A stretch of 64,000 nt of DNA from Siphonodentalium dalli. Its lineage: Eukaryota > Mollusca > Scaphopoda > Gadilida > Siphonodentaliidae. Both the position numbers and the translations under genes were made by a program. The notes below the pieces were generated by a model. It searched no databases. It saw nothing but the letters and a program-made list of their open reading frames with translations, and had not been told where the DNA came from. This document shows positions 63,701-64,000 of this stretch, in pieces. Numbering within the stretch: the stretch's first letter is position 1; each line of letters begins with the position of its first letter. The stretch covers positions 119,744,723 through 119,808,722 of the forward strand of contig CP136063.1 of NCBI GenBank assembly GCA_032622095.1, in the 5' to 3' direction.

Positions 63701-64000
63701 ATGAGACTAGCAGGTTAGCCCGCCACTGGCGTGCTTGGTCAGAAACATGACAATGTTTTATGTTTTGTTTGTGTTTTTCAATTAGTTAATATTGGGTTTT
63801 TCAATGATTTGACCTTGAATTGATAATTCAAGGTCATGTCGGGGTCACAATATATAATTTGTGGGTACCCGCTTGAAGGTTAAGACTGACCCGATGAAAA
63901 ATTCCCCCGTTCCTATGAACGACAGACATAAGAATGTTTCACACAATGCGACGTCGACGATCCCCGTGTGTTTTTACACTTATATACGAAGTTTGAGCTC
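63701..64000 (+). repeat. Start of a further module, cut by the window end
   Basis: 'gactagcaggttagcccgcc' at 63703 opens a module like 60205. It contains 'gatttgaccttgaattg' and ends at the window edge within 'aagtttgagctc'. Confidence 0.65.

Overview
This is eukaryotic DNA, AT-rich and dense in repeats. The layout (one spliced gene of about 1 kb of coding sequence spread over 31 kb, tRNA-type SINEs, hAT-like elements with 8-bp duplications, a LINE, piggyBac-like MITEs and long 160-bp tandem arrays) points to an invertebrate animal, probably marine. The sequence alone does not let me name the phylum.

The only ordinary host gene I can support is on the + strand: seven exons between 5139 and 36279 encode a 335-residue NIPP1 protein (PPP1R8, nuclear inhibitor of protein phosphatase 1). 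All splice sites are GT/AG, phases match at every junction, and the domain order is that of the family: FHA domain, acidic linker, basic stretch plus PP1-docking segment, and the conserved C-terminal tail. The docking motif has Asn where human NIPP1 has Arg. The introns hold most of the mobile elements: two hAT-like elements with perfect 8-bp duplications (8377-9550 and 17771-18833), SINE pieces, fold-back elements, and diverged 160-bp arrays.

From 36.3 to 41.5 kb is intergenic sequence with nested TTAA-flanked MITEs and a 161-bp tandem repeat. From 41.5 to 49.1 kb lie two tandem arrays built from ~160-bp monomers. The second has a seven-monomer higher-order unit of about 1.12 kb, and both start and end with the same head and tail sequence.

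From 51.7 to 58.8 kb a 5'-truncated, frameshifted LINE is interrupted by a 4.63-kb near-perfect palindromic transposon (54055-58688). Its arms (about 2.17 kb each) carry two head-to-head copies of the 3' half of a transposon gene. The encoded protein has a FEN1/XPG-type nuclease domain followed by a CXC-like cysteine cluster, which I read as Academ-like. The element is flanked by the 3-bp duplication CTA, and removing it with one CTA restores the LINE reading frame to its stop. This is the most interesting structure in the window.

The last 4.5 kb (59.6-64 kb) is a mosaic of short repeat modules joined head to tail through a TA-rich junction. They carry dense TCAAGGTCA and TGCGCATGCGC motifs.
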